Assembly: GCA_013407085.1 (NCBI GenBank)
Contig: JACCGJ010002534.1
Location: forward strand, 62,001-126,000
Source of the DNA: Atriophallophorus winterbourni
Taxonomy: Eukaryota; Platyhelminthes; Trematoda; Plagiorchiida; Microphallidae
DNA: 64,000 nt
Reading direction: 5' to 3'
Shown in pieces: positions 60,361 to 64,000 of this stretch. The first letter of the stretch is position 1. Every line of letters starts with the position of its first letter. Both the position numbers and the translations under genes were made by a program. The notes under the pieces are model-generated. The model was not told the DNA's origin. It made no database searches and saw only the letters and a program-made list of their open reading frames with translations.

Positions 60361-62985
60361 TATCGCATGGCTGCTTATTAATTCGATTTTTTATGGCTCT
60401 TGTTTCTTCATTATACTGGATATATAGTTGCGTGGTGCGCCTGCCTTATTTTTCGGTAGCTGATTTAAGGTAGATTCTACGCATGGAATCTTATCTTCAG
60501 CTTTGAACCCTTAGTACTTAGTGTGAAGTTTAAGCCAGTTTCCAACAATCTTTGTTTGACCTTCGGGAGTGGCCTATCTGATAAGTTCATCACTTCAAAT
60601 AATATTTAGCGCTGTAATGACAAATGTTCCTGACCGATCAGGAAATCATAATCTTGAAAAATTGCTGAAAATTCGTGTACTCGAATAAAGCCATTTTTCT
60701 TCTTCTTCTTCTTGTTCAATCAAAGTTTGTAATGAATCGGTGTGAACAGTTTTTTGGTCATGTTTCGCTTCTGACACAAAAGCTTCGTCAAACTAAGTGT
60801 GTCAGTACGAACAGACATCAAGGTTGGATTCCATTCACATGACAAATCCTAAACTGACTAACAACTTCACAGACAACGGTGGGTTCTCCGCTCATCAAGT
60901 TAGACAGGCGAGATCAATATCAACTGAGGCACCTGCACCCCCACCTACCGCCTAATCACATAATTTATTTGGTCTTGGTTGGTGTGAAAGACGGGTTAGC
61001 TCGATTGAATACTTCATGCGCACACTTGGGGTCCCGCACGTTAAACATTTTCCGCTATAGAAAAGGAACGCCAGATTGTTGAGATATCAGCCTCATCCAC
61101 CTTAGTGACTACATTCTTACCGGCATTGTTATATCAACGCCTCAGCGAGAAGATGTTCCATGTATCGTATTACCCATCGATTCATCAATTCTACGTGATC
61201 AAGATCAACGCTGTGGCCTGTGCGGAGCACGTGTTCAGCTAGTTATGAATACCTTATCAGTGAATGATACTCACTGGAATTGCGTGGCTGCTAACTGATT
61301 CGTTTTTTCTGGCTGTTGTTTCTTCATTAAACTTGATATATAGTTACGTAGTGCGCCGGACTTATATTTCGGTAGCTGATTTATGTTAGATTCTACGCAT
61401 GTAATCTTATCTTCAGCCTTTAAAGCATTTGTGCTTAGCGTGAAGTTTAGGCCATTTTCCAATAATCTGTGTTTGATCTGCAGGAAAGGATTACCTTTTA
61501 GATCCAGCACTTTAAATAATATTTAACGCTGTAATGACATATGTTCCGGACCGATCAGGGAATCATAATCATGAAAAAACAAAGTTTGTAATGAATCGGT
61601 GCGAACAGTTTTCTGGTCACGTTTCGCTTGTGACACAGAAGCTTCGTCAGACTGAGTGTGTCAGTACGAACAGACATCAAGCTTGGATTCTTTTCACATG
61701 ACAATTCCTAAATCGACTAACAACTTCACAGACAACGGTGAGTTCTCCGCTCATCAAGTTAAACAGGCGAGATCAATATCAACTGTGGTACCCGCACCCC
61801 AACGTACCGCATAATCCGTTAATTTAGTTGGTCTTGTTTATTATGAAAGACCGATTAGCTCGATTGACTACTCCGTGCGCACACTTGGGATCATACACGT
61901 TAATAATTTTCCGCTATAGAAACGGACGCCAGATTGTTGAGATATCAGCCCCATCAACCTTAGTGACTGCATTCTTATCAGCATTGTTATATCGAAGCCT
62001 CAGCGAGTAGTTGTTCCTTGTATGGTTTTACCTCTCGCTCCATAAATTCTACGTGATCAAGATCAACGCCGTGGTCTGTGCGGAGCACGTGTTCATCCTA
62101 GTTATGAATACCGTATCAGTGATTCATACTCACTGGAATTTCGTGGCTGCTTACTGATTCGATTTATAGCTGTGTTCTATTATACTGGATTATATAGTTG
62201 CGTAATGCGCTGATTTTTTTTCGGTAGTGATTTAAGGTAGATTCTACGCATGGAATCTTATCTCCAGCCTTTAAACCCTTTGTACTTAGTGTGAAGTTTA
62301 AGCCAGTTTACAACAATCTTTGTTTGATCTGCGGGAGTGGCCTATCTGTTCATTTCGTCACTTTCGAATAATTTCTGGCGCTGTAATGACAAATGTTCCA
62401 GACCGATCAGGAAATAATAATCAAGAAGAAAAAGTTTGTAATGATTCTGTGCTAACAGTATTCTGGTGAGGTTTCGCTTCTGACACAGAAGCTTCGTCAG
62501 TCTAAGGGTGTCATTACGAACAGACATCAAGGTTGGATTCCATTCACATGACAAATACAAAACTGACTAAAAACTTCACAGACAACGGTGGGTTCTCCGC
62601 TCATCAAGTTAGACAGGCGAGGTCAATATCAACTGAGGCACCACCACCCCCACTTACCGCATAATCCCTTAATTTGTTTAGTCTTGGTTGGTATGAAAGG
62701 CCGATTAGCTCGATTGACTTTTCCACGCGCACACTTAGGGTCACGCACGGTAATAAATTTTCGCTATTGAAACGGACCCCAGGTTGTTGAGATATCAGCC
62801 ACATCCACCTTAGTGAATGCATTCTTACCAGCATTGTTATATCAGCGCCTCAGCGAGAAGTTGTTCCATGTATGGTTTTACCCCTCGCTTCATTAATTCT
62901 ACGTGATCAAGATCAATGCTGTGGCCTGTGCGAAGCACGTGTTCAGCTAGTTATGAATACCTTTTCAGTGATTGATACTCACTGG
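60361..62985 (-). repeat. three PLE derivative units between CR1-7C and D
   Basis: GATATCAGCC at 61083, 61941 and 62791. The first unit still carries the CTT insert (about 60660-60720); the second and third lack it and have intact CTGACGA on the minus strand near 61650 and 62495. A 79-codon minus-strand frame (61271-61510) contains a diverged N-terminal PLE piece (ENGLNFTLSTNALKAEDKIT). The right end (62580-62985) again matches the CR1-bearing unit type. Confidence 0.75.
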
Positions 62986-64000
62986 TATTTATTCAATCAT
63001 AGATTTATTCATAGATTATATGCAGGTAAAAAGCTATGCTTTACAAGACCCACAAAAATGTACATCGGGTCGAATGGTAAAAAATATCAAAATATTGTTA
63101 GATTATTGTCAAACATAAAGAATATACTTTTTCATGTGGATATCTAGTGATTTTTGAAAACTTCAACAGTTCCAGATTGTACCACATGAGTAGGTAAACT
63201 GTTCCACAGTTGCACATTGCGAACAAAAAATGCATATTTGTGGCAGTTCAACCTGCTATTTTGTTGGTGAAGTTTTAATTGGTGACCTCGCAGATGTGTG
63301 TTATGGGAAAAAATGAAACAAATGACCGCAAGGATGATTTGTTTGATTAAGCACTGTCCAAATGAAGATTAGTGCTCCTCGTTTCCGTCTGTATTCGGCC
63401 GAATGCAAATTCAATAATTTAAGTCTTCTTTCGTATGGATAATTTGATATTCCCAGGACGAGTTTTGTCGCTCTGCGCTGTGGAGTTTCTAATAGCAGAA
63501 TATCTTTTTACAACCAAGGATCCCCTGCCGGCATAGCATATTCAACATGAGGACGGATGTACGTTGAAATCAATTTGCAGGCAATATTGGGGTCAAACGA
63601 ACCTAGGACTCTTTTAAGGAGACCCAAGTTGTTTTTAGCTTTGCAGGCAGCCAGTCGACATTGCATTGAGTTTCCTAAGTCTGATTGGATAATCACACCT
63701 AAATCTTTTTCGGAGGAGGCGGGTTTAATAACAGTGCGACCAAGATAATATTCTTTGCTGGACTTGCTGTTGAGAGACAATAGGCTGCATTTCGAAGCAT
63801 TCAGGGGCATTTCGTTGTCTAGGGACCAAGTGTGAATCATATCGAGATCCCGTTGCAGGTTCTGCGTGTCGTCTGTGGAGTTTATCTTGCGCCAAAGCTT
63901 TGCGTCATCAGTGAAAATAAGCACGGACGACTGCAATACAGTAGGCAAGTCGTTTATATATATTAAAAACAAAAGCGGTCCGAGGACTGATCCTTGTGGG
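62986..64000 (-). mobile_element. CR1-7 copy D, cut by the window edge
   Basis: Same insertion point and 3' end as copies A to C. The visible part is the 3' UTR, C-terminal region and RT up to motif B. It shares the stop after GDPWL and FTDD, so it descends from the same founder, but has private changes. Confidence 0.85.
63508..63972 (-). CDS. CR1-7D reverse transcriptase, partial at window edge
   Basis: 154 codons visible: FLIYINDLPTVLQSSVLIFTDDAKLWRKINSTDD, then NASKCSLLSLNSKSSKEYYLG, SSEKDLGVIIQSDLG and YIRPHVEYAMPAGDPWL. Motif C is FTDD as in the other copies. The start given is an internal Met; the frame runs on past 64000. Confidence 0.8.
   Translation of the reverse strand: MFLIYINDLPTVLQSSVLIFTDDAKLWRKINSTDDTQNLQRDLDMIHTWSLDNEMPLNASKCSLLSLNSKSSKEYYLGRTVIKPASSEKDLGVIIQSDLGNSMQCRLAACKAKNNLGLLKRVLGSFDPNIACKLISTYIRPHVEYAMPAGDPWL

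Larger units (their letters stand above)
48326..64000 (-). repeat. 4.15-kb composite tandem array (CR1-7 within PLE derivative)
   Basis: Unit markers GATATCAGCC at 48631, 52781, 56930 and 61083 give spacings of 4150, 4149 and 4153 bp. The next markers at 61941 and 62791 are 858 and 850 bp apart, that is two CR1-free PLE units, after which CR1-7D follows. CR1 copies start at the same base of the PLE unit (48826, 52975, 57125, 62986) and A to C differ at about one base in a hundred or fewer. So one CR1 insertion was amplified together with its host unit. Confidence 0.85.

Noticed and set aside
1..64000. tRNA, rRNA or bacterial operon features
   Set aside because: No cloverleaf with conserved arms, no rRNA-like sequence and no operon-style gene spacing were seen in reading both strands; small RNA genes could still be missed without a covariance search.

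Overview
The window reads as nuclear DNA of a metazoan, most likely a flatworm. This is an inference from the mix of CR1-type and RTE-type LINEs, Penelope-like elements (PLEs) with a GIY-YIG nuclease, and small repeats carrying hammerhead-ribozyme motifs; no host gene gives a firmer placement. I recognise no host protein-coding gene, tRNA, rRNA or CRISPR array. Almost every coding stretch comes from a retrotransposon, usually broken by stops, frameshifts, truncation or later insertions.

Layout. 0-13 kb: a hammerhead-bearing 305-bp repeat relic; CR1-1 (+); CR1-2 (-); an RTE 3' tail (-); two copies of an unrecognised dispersed repeat (DR-A); a 240-bp hammerhead repeat at 7.5 kb; and CR1-3 (+), which is split by a second insertion of the same repeat family as a 241-bp tandem array with a 13-14 bp target duplication. 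14.5-24.4 kb: a three-level nest in which CR1-4 is split by RTE-B, which is itself split by RTE-A, both insertions having recognisable target duplications; a fragment of a different PLE family (PLE-1) also lies in CR1-4. 25-27 kb: CR1-5 with a nearly intact reverse transcriptase. 27-30.5 kb: mostly featureless, with an eroded RTE relic. 30.5-33.8 kb: a tandem array of an 859-bp PLE deletion derivative. 34-40 kb: an RTE tail, a minus-strand LINE fragment, and RTE-C with an open 507-codon RT reading frame.

39.8-64 kb is one long PLE-derived tandem domain read on the minus strand. Deletion-derivative units of about 840-915 bp lie in register with a full-length PLE (2739-bp period) and a second, rearranged PLE copy. 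CR1-6 inserted in one unit. CR1-7 inserted in another unit, and the resulting 4.15-kb CR1+PLE composite was then amplified: copies A, B and C are consecutive, then come two CR1-free units, then copy D runs off the window.

How the parts relate. CR1 and RTE elements encode an APE-type endonuclease plus reverse transcriptase and would copy by target-primed reverse transcription. The PLE encodes a telomerase-like RT fused to a GIY-YIG nuclease. The 241/240-bp and 305-bp repeats encode nothing convincing but carry hammerhead folds, so they look like retrozymes: circular-RNA-type non-autonomous elements that would borrow a reverse transcriptase in trans, plausibly that of the PLE. The hammerhead repeats and the PLE deletion derivatives are the most novel content.
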